A DNA stretch of 64,000 nt from Hetaerina americana (Eukaryota; Arthropoda; Insecta; Odonata; Calopterygidae): assembly GCA_022747635.1 (NCBI GenBank), contig JAKTNV010000041.1, positions 2,232,501-2,296,500 of the forward strand, given 5' to 3'. Below are positions 1 to 12,339 of the stretch, piece by piece; the stretch's first letter is position 1; each line of letters begins with the position of its first letter. Position numbers and translations under genes: made by a program. A model generated the notes under the pieces. It was given only the letters and a program-made list of their open reading frames with translations, was not told the DNA's origin and did no database searches.

Positions 1-104
1 CTCGGACCTACTTCATGTGATCACCAGACACGTTGCGTTAACTGTATCCCTTCACTGCAGAGGGGAAAGCCTAAGAACCCAAGGACTAAGTCCTTTATTT
101 ATTT

Positions 105-1003
105 ATGTACCCTGCAAGGCAACGCTAAGGAGTGTGGCAGAGGGTGAATATACACACCAGACTAATTTTTACCCGATCATGACCCTACCGCGGTCGGATA
201 GTGTTCTTTTGATCCCTTATCGTTCAGGGAAAAATGATATCTTAAGAGACGCCCTTCCAATTTATGCAAGAGAATTAATCCATAATTTAACCTTCACTCC
301 ATTAAGTGATTCCCAGCCTAGCTCCTCTAATATTTTCGATACGCTTCTAAGTTTATCATAGCAACACTTCACGCGATCCAATTCGTTCATCAATCTGACT
401 TCGTGAAGATCCCAATTTATAGGTAGGTACCTGCAGCATATTCTAAATAAAACCTAGCCAGCGAAAGATAACATTTCTCTTCCATCTTTTCACCACATTT
501 ACCAAGAACTCTTCTAATAAATCCTAATTTTTTGTTAGCTGGTCCACATATTCCCCCTAGTTTATCTTTCACCCAGGAGAGATCGTGAGCGAGGGCATTT
601 AATCGCGTCTACACATTCCATTTCTGTGTTCCCGAGGCGTTCGGGAGGGCATTGCTTTTTTTCCAAGAAATCATCACTGCGCACTTTTTTAAGTTTAATT
701 CTAATCGCCAAGTGTCGCATCAGCGTTGTATAGCACTAAGGTCATCTGATAGAGCTGCTGTGTCCTCAGAGCCACGGATATCACGGTAAACCGTCGTAAG
801 CAAATACACATATCTTACTAGTGACTACGTGGCGAATGTTTTTAAGATAAAATAGGAATACAAGATGTCCGATAATACTCCCCAGGGGAAAAACTGGAAA
901 AACTTCGGCTGCATTTGAGACAACTCCATCTATTACCACTCTTTGTACCCGACCATTCCAAAAGCCTTTACTCAATGTGATCATCCTCCCTCTTCTGGCT
1001 GAG
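105..1003 (-). mobile_element. CR1/L2-like LINE, 3' RT portion plus 3' UTR, decayed
   Basis: Read on the minus strand, the segment encodes the RT core entry motif as PLGSIIGHLVFLFYL (normally PQGS.IGPLLFLIY.ND) and a damaged FADD region (FAYDGLP), followed by the 3' part of the RT ORF with many stops. It ends at about 105-150 with the 3' terminus shared by the other copies in this window (minus-strand CACCC..GCCACAC..CTTGC). The 5' part of the ORF and the endonuclease are absent, as in a normal 5'-truncated insertion. The same sequence recurs at 9.3-10.2 kb and 21.9-22.8 kb, which supports the call. It is non-functional. Confidence 0.75.
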
Positions 1004-1004
1004 G

Positions 1005-1062
1005 GCTTCTTTGCCTAGCATAACTTTTCTTCCTATGTCCAACTACTTCGAAGGAAGCTTGT
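1005..1062 (-). mobile_element. Short RTE-like fragment
   Basis: About 55 bases match, with some divergence, the minus strand of the RTE ORF around its KEAFTRRR segment (positions 59020-59070 of the intact copy). It abuts the CR1-like piece. The length is close to what chance and decay could produce, so the call is tentative. Confidence 0.4.
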
Positions 1063-2330
1063 CATCACTTTTTCAGAGCATTGGTTTCATTCTCCCGGAA
1101 TACATATGCTTGCTTAATGTTAGAAGCCTTTGACAACCTCAGTTTTGTTTGCCCTCCAATGATGATGCGACAATATTTCCAGCGCCACGACTGCGCCAAG
1201 TTCCGCCTCACGGTGTGTTTAGCGGAGAAATCGGGGGACGCTGGGCGATGCTCTCGCCATTTCGTTTTTCGAAATCTGGAATTTTTAATCTGGGAAATCG
1301 GTGTCGGGGTAGCCGACCCAGCTGGTCAATTGGCGGGACGTGAGGGCCGTCGAGGAAGGCGCCCGGAGAGCGATTAAATGCCGAGGTCGCTTGTACTCGT
1401 GTCCAATAGCACCGGATCTTCCTCGAAAGATCAACGCAATTATGAAACGTCCTGGACATTCTTTTAAATCGCGATGGCGGGTTGTTTTTGGATAGGACGA
1501 AAAATTTGATGTGCACGTAAATTAATAGTAGATTTTAGTTAGTTAGTGAAAGATAGTCAACGCCAGAGTAATTATCCGGCTCTATCGTCGTAATAGCATT
1601 CGGGTAACTATCAAGTGGTAAGGTTTAAATGCAGGTACATTTATTGGGCTCGGCAATCAACGGTATTAATCGATAACTACTGATATGGCGATATCTTTAG
1701 TCCTTCCGCCCTTGGCTCACATCTTGGAGGTGGGGCAACCATTCCTGTGCTTTTTCATACATTGGTCTTCAATAGAATTCCCAATTCGGCTCCCTTGGTA
1801 ATGGATGCCAGTTCAGCGTTCCCACCTGCCGATTAAGTCTCCGCCGAAGAAGTGATGCATTGTGAGATTGAATTCCTTCCGAAAATCGGCGGCTAACTTC
1901 AATTCAAGCCTTCATTTTGATTTCCCGAAGACTTTGCTGTCGACTGCTCGATCCATGCATCGCGTCTACGACATTAATTCCGGAGTTATGTTTTATGAAC
2001 TGGGCAATGGGAGTCGTCCATTGGCATCGGCCCTTGAGCCCTTTAAGGCGAATTGCCGCCTTGTCCTTCGAGGTGAGCGTTGACCCTGCCACGGCTCGCG
2101 TGGTGTCGGTGGGCACACACACACATCCACAAAACAAGTCGCTCCTTCCACTTCTTCGGTCAAGGGATGGGAATCATTTCAGAATAGGAGACTGCTTTCT
2201 TCCTCCCCACGCCCACAGATATCACTGCACCATATTCAATGCTACTTTGCAAGCTTTGTTGCTGTTCGAATATTACCACAGTAAGGCCTTAGTTCACTTT
2301 GAATTCCCTTCCCGTGATACTTGGAATCTT
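1063..2330. other. Unassigned stretch
   Basis: No recognisable gene or repeat. Open frames here, including one running through 1917-2645, have no family motif; that one also reads through a LINE 3' end, so it is not a credible gene. Confidence 0.5.
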
Positions 2331-2332
2331 GC

Positions 2333-2380
2333 CTACACAATACGCCGCAAGGGCGTGTGGCGGGGGGTGTTGGCGTCGCC
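2333..2380 (-). mobile_element. CR1/L2-like LINE 3' terminus, tiny fragment
   Basis: The segment contains the near-exact reverse complement of the family's 3' end (CACCC..GCCACACGCCCTTGCGGCG), seen complete at 63300-63345 and 63690-63735. Nothing of the RT is left beside it. Confidence 0.65.
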
Positions 2381-2859
2381 AGCCATGCATGCACAATCCC
2401 AAAAATGCCACCTCTACAGAAATATTAGTTTGATCACGCAACTGATAAATTTTAATCGCACGAGAGAAAGTACTGACATGCAATTACATTCATTAACAGG
2501 ATACGTGTATCCAAATAATGCCGCAGAACTATTAAAAAGATGGGTAGATTCAATGAAACTTAACATGCAGGATGTCGACGAATACATACAAGTCCTATCT
2601 AATTATCTCCTACGCGATTGCTGTATTATCTATTTTGTTCTGTAATATTACGAGGAAAAACGATAATATAAATCCATACGTTCTATTATCTATCCCCCCG
2701 TTTTTACTAACGTGATCTGATCTACCATAATAAGTGGGGGCCTGTAATATGTCTACTTAACAACCTCAGATAAGTAACCTGGCTCAAATTTACGCAGTAA
2801 ATTTAACATGTGTTGGAGCCTACGGTCAACTAGTGGGTCCGATCCTTATTCTTCCAGTA

Positions 2860-3000
2860 GTGTCGTGGCACTGCTACGTTGCTCATAACAACTTTTCACA
2901 AACCTATCCGCTCTACATAGCACTCGATCTATGTAGTTCCAAAATGAAGCCTACTTCACGAGGATCACACCATACACTTGCAGTCCATAATCACGGTGGT
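2860..3000 (-). mobile_element. CR1/L2-like LINE fragment
   Basis: The stretch with GCTCATAACAAC, CTTCACGAGGATC and ACTTGCAG parallels 9655-9750 and 22290-22390, the minus-strand region between the RT C-terminus and the 3' UTR. It is strongly diverged and non-coding. Confidence 0.55.
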
Positions 3001-3666
3001 CCATAATCTTAGTCTTCGCACAATGCCTCTCGTTACGGTTCCAAAACGCTTCGATTTATTAATTAGGCTTTCGAATGTTTTCTGCTGATGAACTTATGTA
3101 TTAAGGAAGATTTTCTAATCTATGAGCACGCCCTCCCGACACAATCGGTATGATACTATTATTACACAGACGGAAAAGGCGTATTCCAAGAGGGACACAA
3201 AGTCCAATGACTGCAAAAACCGGTTGGATACCGTCTCTCCGGATTGGATGTTATTTGCGAGGTGATTCCTGCGTGGCAACTTTTTGCGGAACAGATCGGG
3301 CTGAAGAGGAGCATTGCGATGGCCGGAGAGGTGAGTCTTGATGCACCCGACGAGGCAGCAAGGTCACCCAGGGCGGCTCTCGGAGCAAAGAGCGGGCCGC
3401 GGTTCGCTGACCTCCCCGCGCAGCCTCCCTGGTGATGTGGGGGGGGGGGCTGTCGTTGAACTCATCTTCCGATGGGCGTGATTCATTCATGCACTTGTCC
3501 CGTCAAAATGGCCTTCCTCTGTAGCGTGCGAGGTGCGACATTCGGCATCTATGGGCATACGCATTTCAAACGCAACTTCGCGTCTGGCGACATCAAGCTG
3601 ATAACGGGTAATCTTGACGCATTCTCCCAATGTCGACACATTTCGGCGCCGAGGCACCACTGCGAG

Positions 3667-3668
<2 letters not shown>
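3001..3668. other. Unassigned stretch
   Basis: No gene recognised. A G-rich run lies near 3437-3450. Short overlapping frames on both strands at 3250-3490 lack any family signature. Confidence 0.5.

Positions 3669-3735
<67 letters not shown>
3669..3735. repeat. (AT)n microsatellite, tail of the adjacent SINE-B
   Basis: Uninterrupted AT dinucleotides directly next to the 3' end of a minus-strand SINE-B. The position matches the AT tail of the plus-strand SINE-B copies at 4.3 and 52.4 kb. Confidence 0.9.
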
Positions 3736-3737
<2 letters not shown>

Positions 3738-3862
3738 TTGACATAGAAATAGATATAAGGAAAAGGGATAGGAACACATATAATGGACGAACACAGTAGA
3801 GGTAGGGAAGGCGGAATTAGGCAAATCACGAGTGTAAAAATATTTCCTAGACAGGGACTTGA
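3736..3862 (-). mobile_element. SINE-B, 3' portion
   Basis: Reverse complement of the SINE-B body: the AAATATTTTTACACTCGTGA block, then the CCCCACCTCTAC block, then TTCCTATCCCTTTTCCTTAT. It stops within the tRNA-like head just past the CCTAG junction. The plus-strand counterparts at 4083-4310 and 52185-52375 define the family. Confidence 0.75.
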
Positions 3863-3867
3863 ACACT

Positions 3868-4082
3868 GAATGTGTATTAGGTCAATGTGGCTCGTCTCTT
3901 CTTCTGGCTATGCGTGCCACGAAACGCACTTTCTTATCCTTTATGATGTTGTATGATTTTAAACTACTATCTTTTCCTCTTGTGTGTTGTCTTTATCTCC
4001 TTTGGTGGGTGAAAAAGCTCCCTAACGCCATCTCTTGGCCAAAGAATCGCGGCACTTGGTTGCATAAAGCATCGCAGATCTC
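3868..4082 (+). repeat. Conserved module upstream of SINE-B
   Basis: Two blocks are shared with other places. The first (3868-3945, with CAATGTGGCTCGTCTCTTCT and the bases after it) recurs on the minus strand at 51880-51940. The second (about 3990-4082, from CTCCTTTGGTGGGTGAAA to GCAGATCTCAG) recurs at 26416-26515 and 52085-52175, each time immediately before a SINE-B tRNA head. Short open frames across it are by-products of the repeat. Confidence 0.65.
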
Positions 4083-4310
4083 AGTTTAAATTACGATTCC
4101 TGGATAGCTCTAGTGGCTGAGAGCATCCGCCCGGCAAGTGGAAAGATCCGGAGTTAAAATCCCGGTCTAGGAAATATTTTTACACTCGTGATTTGCCGTA
4201 TTCCGCCATCCCCACCTCTACTATGTTCGTCCTTTGTGTGTTCCTATCCCTTTTCCTTATTTCCATTTAAATGAGTATTTGTTCGCCGTTTGGCTGGATT
4301 TGTGTTTGAA
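4083..4310 (+). mobile_element. SINE-B, full copy with tRNA-like head
   Basis: The head (about 4098-4170) has a pol III A-box-like TAGCTCTAGTGGC and a degenerate B-box GGAGTTAAAATCC, ending CCCGGTCTAGGA. The body carries the same blocks as 52185-52375 and 3736-3862. It ends GAGTATTTGTTCGCCGTTTG before a TG/AT tract. B-box changes make it an unlikely tRNA gene; this is a tRNA-derived retroposon. Confidence 0.7.
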
Positions 4311-4326
4311 TGTGTGTGTGTGTGTG

Positions 4327-4383
<57 letters not shown>
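4306..4383. repeat. (TG)n(TA)n microsatellite
   Basis: A TG run passes into a long AT run at the 3' end of SINE-B. A 5'-truncated SINE-A starts where it ends. Confidence 0.9.
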
Positions 4384-4385
<2 letters not shown>

Positions 4386-4484
4386 CGCCGTATAGGGCTT
4401 AGTACTGGGCGAACTCTACCATCACCTACTAAACCGACCTTCGGGTTGATGACTTTGTTTATATATATATATATATATATATAA
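4384..4484 (+). mobile_element. SINE-A 3' fragment with (AT)n tail
   Basis: The segment holds the family 3' block GGGCTTAGTACTGGGCGAAC ... CCGACCTTCGGGTTGATGAC followed by an AT tail at about 4460-4484. The same block is at 5811-5892, 19145-19224 (+) and 19240-19320 (-). Confidence 0.75.
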
Positions 4485-5050
4485 TGTGTATATAATGTAC
4501 ATATATATATATACATTGATGACGTGTTTGAATGTACATGCGTGTGCGTGTGTAAATGTGTGCTTGTGTGAATAGGTGTTGTCTCCCAACTGGCCGATAA
4601 GTAGCTCACGGAGGAGATTCGCAATCTTTGTCGCGTCGTGTGCATACAATCGATGATTTCCTGCATTCCGATGGCACAAGAATAAGCTGATAATAACTTC
4701 GAACGCAGAAAAGAAGATCATCACAATTCGCGAGCAAGTCACCGCTAGAAAGAGCAGTTCCTCAGATTCACAGGTGGGGCGGAGATTGTAAGCGGGAATG
4801 AAGAGTCGGCGAAGCCAAGATGAAGACAGGAAAACCCCAAGAGGAACACGTTCTTGCATCGGGAGAGGTTATTTCTCATTGATATCTTTCGTAGTTGTGC
4901 GCGTGGTCCAAACTAGGAGTCCAGCTATTAGGTATTACAATGGACTAGAGTCGTCTCACCATGGTGTTACTAGATATTCTTTCAATAGTTCTATCTTAAT
5001 TATGGTTCATGTTCGCGTGGGAACCAAGACAGTTGTTATAGCATTATTGT
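4485..5050. other. Unassigned stretch with short AT and TG-rich tracts
   Basis: A small AT run (about 4499-4515) and TG-rich sequence (4530-4580) are visible. No gene is recognised; the 90-145-residue frames are low complexity or lack motifs. Confidence 0.5.
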
Positions 5051-5052
5051 CA

Positions 5053-5345
5053 TTTCAAGGCACGTGGTAGTCCAGGGGTTAGGGGTTGTTGGGCCAATGA
5101 CCGAAGGGCCCCTGGTTCGGTTCCGGGACGCGCCTCTCTGGGCATCTTCAGCTTCATCCGGGCAATGTGATTTTTTGGGTACCAGCTCTCTCTCCTGGGA
5201 AACCACAGGGTGGCGCAGGGAAAGTGACTGGCCCGACTTATTGCCATGATGCTGGTGCTGAATTTCGAACGCCGCATAAGGCTTGTTCCATTGGGCGAGC
5301 CCAACCCTAACCTGTGGAGCCGACATTCGGGTTGATGACCGAAAT
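5053..5345 (+). mobile_element. SINE-A, full-length type
   Basis: The tRNA-like head starts GGCACGTGGTAGTCCAGGGG (A-box region) with B-box GGTTCGGTTCC at about 5115. The body has CTCTCTCCTGGGAAACCACA and the end has CCGACATTCGGGTTGATGAC. The same order is found in the minus-strand copy at 19232-19496. It lacks the exact 3' AT tail. It is retroposed, so not a functional tRNA gene. Confidence 0.65.
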
Positions 5346-5599
5346 TTTGTGATATTGTCGTCTCCCCGATTCGGTCTAAGAGGACTCAATGAGAGGGAGT
5401 GCTCTACGGAGGTGCACTATTATCTGGATGTAGAATTTCCTTGCCTGTACCTATGGCGAAGTCTCATGCAGGGAAATTGGGATAATTAGACTACCGGTAT
5501 GGGAGGGTGACAAATATAAGGAGAAGTATAAATTTCCGTTGGTCCCCTTCAGGGAAGCCCGTCGATTTTTATGGTCGGCGCATAAGGGTCTAGATTATA

Positions 5600-5790
5600 A
5601 TTAAAATGAAGCATTAGAGCAGCTAGGCTGGGAATCACTCCCGGAGGGAAGGTTGAATTGCAAAATGAGCCTCTTGCATGCATTGGAAGGATGTCTCTTT
5701 AGCAGTAATGTTGAAAATGTGTTATTACCACCATCGTACCACGGTAGGAGAGATCAAGTTAATTAAATTAAGAGATCAAGTGTAAAACAG
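5600..5790 (+). mobile_element. CR1/L2-like LINE fragment
   Basis: GAGCAGCTAGGCTGGGAATC followed by ATTGGAAGGATGTCTC and GTAGGAGAGATCA parallels 20265-20420 and 24415-24500, and its reading (LGWE) fits the C-terminal region of the RT ORF at 62840-62870. It is decayed and has no 3' end. Confidence 0.6.
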
Positions 5791-5895
5791 CCATGTGTGA
5801 TTTCGCACGTGGTAAAGAGCTTAATACTGGGTGAACTCTACAATCACCAATCAAACCGATCTTTGGGTTGATTATTGTGTTTATGGTTTATATAC

Positions 5896-5940
<45 letters not shown>

Positions 5941-5947
5941 CATACAA
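5789..5947 (+). mobile_element. SINE-A 3' fragment with (AT)n tail
   Basis: The SINE-A 3' block (5811-5880) is followed by a GTTTATGGTTTATATA junction and AT repeats to about 5947. It is the third plus-strand 3' fragment of the family in the first 6 kb. Confidence 0.7.
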
Positions 5948-5984
5948 AATATATATACATACATATAATATACAACCGAATATA

Positions 5985-7715
5985 CATATATAATATTATT
6001 ATTATTACCAAATAATAAATATTTTGTGACTCCTAACAAAAGACTAAATCGAGCATCCTACTCTATATCAGGTCCCTCTTCATCTCTGAGTACTTTCTTC
6101 CTGCCTTCATCCCGTCCAACATCCCCACCCTGTTCCTTCCCTTTCCTCGTTTGCTTAACATTCTCCTCCCTTTTACAGTCTTCAACATCCCGCTGCCGGT
6201 CAACACCCCCTTCAGCCACTTTTCCTGCCTCCATAGGATTTCTCCCAACAAACCCCTCTCTTCGCCCACCATACCAAGTACTTCCTCATTTGTTTTCTTC
6301 TCATTCCATTTCACCTTTTCCATTCTTCTCCACACCCACATTTCAAAAGCCTCCAGTCTACATCTATCCTCCTGCTTCAATGACCACGTTTCCGCGCCGT
6401 GCAATGCTACGCTCCATATCAAAGTTTTTACGAGTCTTTTCTTAACATCCTTACCCAACGTCGCCGTCATCAACTTCCTCCTCCTTGTGAAAGCCTCTTT
6501 GCCTAGCGCAATTCTTCTCCTCACGTCCCTACTACTTTGACCGTGTTTGTCCAAAACATTTCCGAGATACGTAAACTGTTCTACCTGCTCTAGTTTTTGC
6601 TCTCATATTTTAATGTTAAGCTTGGCCTTTTTCTTTCTAGAAAATCGCATAACCTTTGTTTTATTAATGTTGATTCTTATCCGATACCTGTCGCACTGAA
6701 TTTCCAATTCACTTAGCAATTCTTGCTACCCCTTGGCTGACTGACAAAGTAAAGCTTGGTCATCAGCAAACCTAACTGATTTTACGAATCCCCCGCCTGC
6801 CTCCAGTTCTTCCCATGCCTCTTTAATCATTTCCTCTACATACAAGTTGAACAGCGACAGTGATAATGGGCAGCCCTGCCTTAAAGATATTCCTAACACT
6901 GCCCATCCAGTCTCCCCGTTCTCCACTCGCACCTGAGCAGTCTGAGACATGTACAGGTTGTGGATTAGGCTCCTGTCCCTCCAACCTATTTCTATTTCTT
7001 CAATGTACTCGTTAGGTTTCCCTAATTCACTCAATCAAATACTTTTTCGAAATCTACGAAACAGGCAAATAACTCCTGGTTGCATTCTATATTCCTCTCG
7101 ATTAGTAATCTCATTACTGCAATGGCATCACGTGTACCTCTCCCCTTCCTAAACCCAAACTGATCATCCCCTGAGTAAACATTTGCCCTACTCTTTATCC
7201 TTTTGTTTATGATACTGAGAAAAACTTTAGCTGCGTGGGATATTAAACTTATCGTCCTGTAGTCCTCACATGATGTAGCCTTTACCTTTTTCGGAATAGG
7301 AACTAATACTGATTTCACAAAGTCTTCCGGCCAGATTCCCTCCTCATAGATACTGCGAGTCAGCCCGTATTGCCTCTTCCGCCCTCATTTTCCTAAGCAT
7401 TTTAATAGTTCCGCACGAATGTTATCCACCCCCACGACCTTATTTAGCTTCATCTCCCTTAATGCCCTTTCTATCTCATTGTCTAGTATGCCTGGACCTA
7501 AGCTATCTTCCTCTACGTCATGCTCCTTTTCTATGTCTAACTTTGTTGGTCTAAGTTCTTTACTATACAGTTGTTCCATATATTCCTTCCATATCTCTTG
7601 GATCTTTTCTGTGTCAACCATTATCTTACCCGCCTTATCTCTAACTGTTAGCATAGATCTCCCTTTCTTACTTCCCGATAAAGATTTAACTTTGCTGTAC
7701 AGCGCACCACTTTCC
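5985..7715 (-). mobile_element. RTE-type LINE copy 1, 5'-truncated, decayed
   Basis: On the minus strand the copy runs from about residue 430 of the reference 991-residue ORF to its end. It shows the LVPIPKKVKATSCEDYRTISL block (7240-7318), a CFVDFEKVFD motif A (7031-7060), QGCPLS and FADDQALLCQ (6740-6900), and the C-terminal block ending SEMKRDLI (6063). The frame is cut by several stops and frameshifts. The 3' end lacks the last ~45 bases of the reference UTR and passes into a TAA/ATT run at 5990-6005. Residues KLMTATLGKDVKKRLVKT group it with the intact copy. Confidence 0.9.
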
Positions 7716-9285
7716 ATTGGGTAAAGTCACTTTCACTCCAAGATTGAAATTGTTCTTCGAACGACGAAGACCATATATCCGTTGAAACGCGAAAATATAA
7801 AACCTTTTTCTTTGTTCAAGTTTTTATAGTGTTTTTAATGCGTTAATATATTCGGGAGTAAAGCCTATAATTGGGAGCCATTGAATTCGCGGCGATTGAA
7901 CGTAACGAAAGGAGTGAAATAGAGGTGGTACTGATTACTTGGTTATGGATGACTTTACTGATGAGATAATAATGCGACCCGCAGCATGTACCAGTTGCAC
8001 TGATGTTACTTACCCTGAAGGATTACTGGCCGGCAGGGTAGACGCAACCGCAAGGGGAAGGTGAATCAACTCCCCCAATAACTAACAATGGCAATCTCGG
8101 TGGCACGGATGATTCGCGATCGGAGAGGCTGAATCCAAGAGACGCAAAAGTTCTGCGTTATCATTACTTTTCTCCACGAGGAGGAGTCGGGAAACAAAAT
8201 AGTTCTGACTCCGGGGTGATTCGTTGGGACAGGCTGTGGTGCAGTTTGCAGGCACGCGGTCCCCTATAGATGGGTACCGGAAGCAATGTTCTCCCTACTG
8301 CAAGAATGCATTTTCCGTCACGAATGAACAGAATAACAGCCGGGGTCCTCCTTGAAGCTCAAAAACTCGTTACCGAAGGCGTAAACCCATGCTATCTAAT
8401 CCGTCAAAAAGTTCTTAAATATTAATGATCAAAGGGACTGGCTCGAGGATTCGCCACGGGCCACAAAACCCTAGTGGCGGCTGCAAGGTTAGCGCGTAGA
8501 TGAAGGTGGCATTAAAATAACAAATTCGCTGAAATGCGCATTAATCGATATTACCTCGTCTTGGAGGAACACTTTCCCTACGCCACCGCGGTGACTTGAC
8601 AGATGATAAATAAGGGTTGCGATGTCCCTTAGGGATTATTATCCCCCCCCCCCCTAAGGGCCGGGCGTCGAGTTGACTCCCGGCATTAGGAAAATCCTTC
8701 GCTACTCCAATCTATCCTTGGGCGTGGGAATTTCCATAGATTTAATTGATCGCAAACTTCCGCAACATGTGAATCCGGTGTAATCCATTCACAGGAACGC
8801 GATGATCGCCGAAACCCGAGAGCGGGAAAAGGCGATGCTCTTCCAGGACATTCCGCCGCGGGAAAAGTGGAGAAGAAAGTTGATGACCTCATCTGAGGTC
8901 GACGACGGGGTGAGATGCTTTCACCGGCGGATAGATCACCCGCGGAGTGGCGCGCGCGCGTACCGCGGAGAAGGGCAGAGCGAATGACGACGACCGCGGG
9001 ATGGGCGTACGCCGGCCCTCGGTCGAAACGACCCAGCGCAAGCACCTCTCGTCGCGTGGCCCGCTTGGGAATTCGCCGAGCGAAGGCCCTAGAGTGAACC
9101 GCGGAAGCACCACGCCGAAGGTGCTCGCCCAGGGTTCCACGGGAATGAGGACTTGGGATTGGTGAACAGACGGAAAGAGAAGTCACCCGCTAGCAAACAA
9201 GGAGATAGCATGCAGGACTTAAAACACGTCAAAAGGAGATGACGCTACTTATAGAATTCGATCAGAAGGAATAATTTTGACGCCA
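7716..9285. other. Unassigned stretch with a GC-rich block
   Basis: No gene or repeat recognised. There is a C-run at about 8641-8654. Positions 8860-9190 are GC- and CpG-rich with overlapping open frames on both strands, as expected from composition alone. Confidence 0.5.
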
Positions 9286-9289
9286 AATT

Positions 9290-10175
9290 ACATTTATTTA
9301 TTTACGTACCCTGCAAGTCACCGCCAGGGTGTGTGACAGTGGGTAAATATACATCATACTAATTTTTACCCGAACATGACCCTACTGCGGTCGAACAATG
9401 TTATTATGATCCCCTATAGTTCGTGGAAAAAATGGCAGCTTCAATCTATCTTTTCTACACTTAATCTCTCTAATCTTATAGCCTTGACATCTCCTACCCT
9501 AGCACGATGGGGTAATATTACATTTTCAACATCATTGCTAAAGAGACGTCTTTCCAATTTATACAAGAGATTTAGTCTGTAATTTAACCTTCGCTTCATA
9601 AAGTGATTCCCGGCCTAGATGGTCTAATATTTTGGATACGCTTTATCAGTTTATCATAACAACGTTTTACAAATCTAGCTCCTATCCACGCTGCACGCGA
9701 TTCAAATCGGCAATTAATCCAACTTCGTGAGGATCCCATATTTGTACTTGCAGCATATTCTAAATGAGGCCTAATCAACGGCAGATAACATTTTTCTTTG
9801 ACAATGTCATCACATTAATCAGTACACTTCTAATAAATCCTCATTTTTTGTTAGCATATCCACATATTACCCGTATGTGTTTCACCCCGGAGAATATCTT
9901 GAGTGTGAGGGTAACGCCTAGGTATTTAATTGAGTCTACGCATTCCATTTCAGAGTACCCAATGTAATAGGCGTTCGGGTGGGAATCGCTCTTTTTCCAA
10001 AAATTTATGACTAAGCATTTTTTAAGTTTAATTCTAATTGCTGCTGTTCCCCTAGGATTACGGATATCACGGTAAACCAGTGCATCGTCGGCAAATAAAC
10101 GTATCTTACTAGTGACGACGGATGACGTAAAGTAAGAATAAAAGAGGTCCGATGACACTTCCCTGGGGAACATCT
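9290..10175 (-). mobile_element. CR1/L2-like LINE, 3' RT portion and 3' UTR
   Basis: The minus strand encodes RLFADDALVYRDI (RT motif C with FADD) at about 10070-10110, KYLGVTL downstream, and RPHLEYAAS near 9750-9780. It ends at the family 3' terminus (9300-9345), just before TTTATTTATTTACGTACCC. Frameshifts and a stop separate the pieces. The endonuclease and the RT N-terminal half are missing. Confidence 0.8.
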
Positions 10176-10320
10176 GAAAAGGAATTGGAATGGGAGACAC
10201 TAAGAGAGAATAACGGTCGATCTACGACGAGGGTGTCAATTCATCGGGAATCGTGCAAGGGGCGAAAAACCACGCACAATACAACAATAGGAAACGTAGG
10301 AGCCACATACGACATTCCGG

Positions 10321-10445
10321 TCTCAGTGGCGGTGAGATGAAGGCCTCGTCTTACGACCCAAAGATTGTGAGTTCGATTTTCGCCACGGTAGGTTCATCCC
10401 CACCTATCGGTTGGGTATTTATAATTGTGTCCCTTATTCTCATTG
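10321..10445 (+). repeat. tRNA-like (SINE head) sequence, tentative
   Basis: GTGAGATGAAGGCCTCGTCT and GAGTTCGATTTTC resemble the A and B boxes of a tRNA-derived head, about 35 bases apart. No second copy is visible in this window, so it could be a chance match. Confidence 0.35.
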
Positions 10446-12339
10446 ATTAACAGTCACGTTTAAAAGACAAAAAGTGCTGTTTTCGCACGAATGCTGAATA
10501 TGTGAATAATAAATTTTATTCTTCACGTTCGTCTTGTATGCGCAGACAGATATATTTTCAGCTTGGATGCCGAAGGACATTAATTATAAACTTTTTATAT
10601 TATTTAGATTCCCAAATACTTTAGCGTTTACATTATTGGCAAACATCCCCGTAACGTTTAATTTTGTTGTTCCGCGCCGGTTTGTAATCACCCCCTATCC
10701 CACACAAACACACCCGGGCGGTGACCTTCAGTACATATGTCATGCAGAAGTAGACGAGCAGTAAAAATGAGAGAAGAAGAAGCAAAACTGCTTTGATTTA
10801 GTGCCGAAAATATTATCTCGACTGCCCGCACTTAGTAGTCTGCATGGAGAATGGACGGCGCCGTGCATTTAATCGCCTGGTGCCACCCGGAAAGCCACAT
10901 ACTCCAAACATAAACCACCGAATTACGGTAAAACAATGGTGGCTATGCTAATCTTAGCGAAAGTTGCACTTCCTCCATCGCTGCAGAGCAGAAACTGCGC
11001 ACAGGACTCGTGTTGTGCATTCCCTGAGAAAGAGTGTACGTCAGTGACGCCTCCCGCCTGGCTGAAGACAAGGAACCGTTACTTTGGAGTATTCTCGACT
11101 GACGAAGTGCCAACATGCTGATCGAGCAGTTGCCGGACCCAATCGGGGCGTAAAACTGTGTCTTAGTTGCACTCCTGAAAACATGCAAGCCAGGGATGCT
11201 GCTGTCACACTTGTCTGTGTCTTAGTGAATCATTTTCTATGTGATTTGAACCGAGACGTTTCAGCCAGAGGAAAGTCAATTTCTAGTTGGTACTAAGTGC
11301 TTATTTACAATTAAGTTAAGTGCCTACGATGACGCCATAAATTAAATGTTTAAATGGCATAACAAACGAAAGGGGATGAAAATATCAAGAGGAAAATAGT
11401 AGCTTACAACGAAAGAATAACTTTCACCACACAATGGACGCCAATCTTAAAAACCTGAGCCCCAACACAAGATGAAATCTAGACCTCTCTTGATCAAACG
11501 CGTCGAAGAGTGGTCCGTTCATCAAGGGTACAGTATTAATTCCATGCACCGAAGGTGATCGCTAGAAAATTACCACGTCTTGAAGGGAAAATCGCAATCG
11601 ATTGGAGTCACCCCCAAGTTATACATTTCGCGTTAATTCTTTGAAAAAAGATACATTTTTAAACTAAAATACTTTTGAGCGAAAGCACGGTTCATTTTTT
11701 TTGATAATTTCGTCTCACCGGAATATCTAACATATTTCTGTTTTTCGGCCTCACTTCCGTTCACACTTAAACCACGCAATGACGGACATCAATTCGACAT
11801 CCTCACCGCTACACATATTTCGTGTTTACATAAAAGAAAAAATTTCACGCTCCATTACAATCGTTGAACCGTTTCCAACTGTTATGATTTGGAATTGCAT
11901 ACTTTGTATTTACATCAAATTTCATCAGACTATATGCAAATATTTTTTAAAACAAGTTTTCTTATTTGTTTTTTCTGCCTACTTCCCGCCTCATTCGAGA
12001 TAACGGTCTCTTGGCTCCTTCCAAGAAGTCCGTCTTCCTCTCGCGCGGCCCTCACACGAACGTCCTTCCTCTCAAGACCCGCACCCGCCGTGAGCAGATC
12101 TCCCCCCATCTTAACCGGGTTTCCTTCATACACAATTCGCCGTTACAACATTTCACTTTCAACGATTACCCTGAATGTCATTTCCTCTGTTTAAAACCGA
12201 TCATAAGATCCCACGGTGCCGTTGTCCGTGAGAGATTATCAAGATGGACAAGTGTGTGTGAACATACTATAAAACTTTCGGATTCGCTGAGCGTGAAACA
12301 TGGTTGAAAGTGTGTGTTGCCACATACACCATAGTCGGA
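10446..12339. other. Unassigned AT-rich stretch
   Basis: No repeat match or credible exon. Frames of 60-110 residues have no motif. Confidence 0.5.

Noticed and set aside
1917..2645. 242-residue plus-strand open frame
   Set aside because: Reads through a CR1-like 3' end (2333-2380), and shows no domain; not a credible gene.
3669..3735. CRISPR-like or satellite array
   Set aside because: Simple dinucleotide repeat; no spacers anywhere in the window and no direct-repeat array was seen.
5100..5130. Possible functional tRNA gene
   Set aside because: The B-box is part of a SINE-A copy with conserved body and end; a tRNA fold with acceptor stem was not evident.
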